The position numbers were made by a program, and so were the translations under genes. From assembly GCA_016219455.1 (NCBI GenBank), contig JACRMZ010000039.1, positions 1-12,899 on the forward strand: 12,899 nucleotides of DNA, in the 5' to 3' direction. The notes below the pieces were generated by a model. It had not been told where the DNA came from. It made no database searches and saw nothing but the letters and a program-made list of their open reading frames with translations. The stretch is from Candidatus Aenigmatarchaeota archaeon. GTDB taxonomy: Archaea; Aenigmatarchaeota; Aenigmatarchaeia; PWEA01; JACRMZ01. Position 1 is the first letter of the stretch. Every line of letters begins with the position of its first letter. Shown here one piece after another: positions 12,423 through 12,899 of the stretch.

Positions 12423-12899
12423 ATGACAAAACTTGTTGTTGCAGCAAAGGCTAAGACAGCTGACGATCTCGCGCTTGAGCAGCGGGAAATCAGTGTCGCG
12501 GAATTCTTCGAGAAAAACCGCCATTTGCTGGGATTTGACAACCCCGCAAAAGCCCTGCTTACCGTGACAAAGGAAGCTGTCGACAATTCTCTTGACGCCT
12601 GCGAGGAAGCGAGGATACTCCCCGAAATCAAGGTTAAGATAAAGGACAGGGGAAACGACCGTTTTGAAGTCGAAATAGAGGACAACGGCCCCGGCATAGT
12701 CAAGACACAGATAGCCAACATTTTCGGAAGCCTGCTGTACGGCTCAAAGTTCCACAAGCTGCGGCAGTCACGAGGCCAGCAAGGCATAGGCATCAGCGCT
12801 TCTGTCCTTTATGCGCAGTTGACAACAGGCAAGCCTGCAGTCATATTGAGCAAAGCGAAGGATGACGGCCCGACTTACGAAACGCATTTGATGATTGAC
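12423..12899 (+). CDS. top6B: DNA topoisomerase VI subunit B (3' truncated by window edge)
   Basis: The ATPase subunit of the type IIB topoisomerase that relaxes and decatenates DNA. The first 159 residues are visible and the frame is open to the window end. The GHKL (Bergerat) ATP site is complete so far: the N-box [10 protein letters not shown] (E51, N55, D58), the G1 box EDNGPGI (D87, G89, G91) and the G2 box [10 protein letters not shown] (117-126) with its glycines. The N-terminus, [19 protein letters not shown], is characteristic of Top6B. ATG 12423 follows a TATA box at leaderless distance; an AAGGAG at 12402-12407 is too far upstream to act as a ribosome binding site. Full-length Top6B is over 500 residues, and Top6A often follows it, but that lies outside the window. 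Confidence 0.96.
   Translation, partial: MTKLVVAAKAKTADDLALEQREISVAEFFEKNRHLLGFDNPAKALLTVTKEAVDNSLDACEEARILPEIKVKIKDRGNDRFEVEIEDNGPGIVKTQIANIFGSLLYGSKFHKLRQSRGQQGIGISASVLYAQLTTGKPAVILSKAKDDGPTYETHLMID

Overview
The window is archaeal. It carries the translation factors aIF2-gamma and aIF1A, NMD3, a RIO1 kinase, a Pno1/Dim2-like KH protein and topoisomerase VI subunit B. It also carries a type IV pilus or archaellum-type secretion locus with class III (KGQ-type) signal peptides. TATA boxes lie about 25 bases upstream of many start codons, as expected for leaderless archaeal transcripts. The compact layout, the short NMD3 (about 204 codons) and the two single-domain GspF proteins would fit a small-genome archaeon such as a DPANN lineage, but the phylum cannot be fixed from this sequence alone.

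Layout. 1-1106: aIF2-gamma, missing its 5' end. 1168-1956: a divergent arginase/agmatinase-family protein under its own promoter, which overlaps a 16-bp palindrome. 2041-6716: first pilus block, made of a coiled-coil protein, three small prepilin-like proteins, a GspE/FlaI-type ATPase and a first GspF/FlaJ-type membrane protein, tightly packed and ending in a hairpin plus T-tract. 6745-7113 (minus strand): a small SET-domain protein that splits the pilus locus. 7304-9784: second pilus block, made of a second GspF protein, a canonical class III prepilin-like protein, another prepilin-like protein, and an overlapping reading frame that resembles a glutamine-amidotransferase-like fold. 9785-10219: noncoding, with nested and mutually exclusive stem-loops and two candidate TATA boxes. 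10220-12899: an information-processing cluster of NMD3 (in two pieces), aIF1A, RIO1, KH protein and Top6B (cut by the window end).

How the genes work together. The two pilus blocks supply an assembly ATPase, a pair of platform proteins and at least five single-pass prepilin-like subunits. No prepilin peptidase and no ArlH-like protein is visible. The right-hand cluster joins translation initiation (aIF1A), late ribosome maturation (NMD3, RIO1, the KH protein) and DNA topology (Top6B).

Three genes look disturbed and deserve the most attention. NMD3 is interrupted by an in-frame TAG that separates the cysteine pairs of one zinc site. The pilus ATPase lacks about 50 residues that normally lie directly before the Walker A loop. 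The last two frames of the second pilus block read as one protein if a single base is added near 9182.
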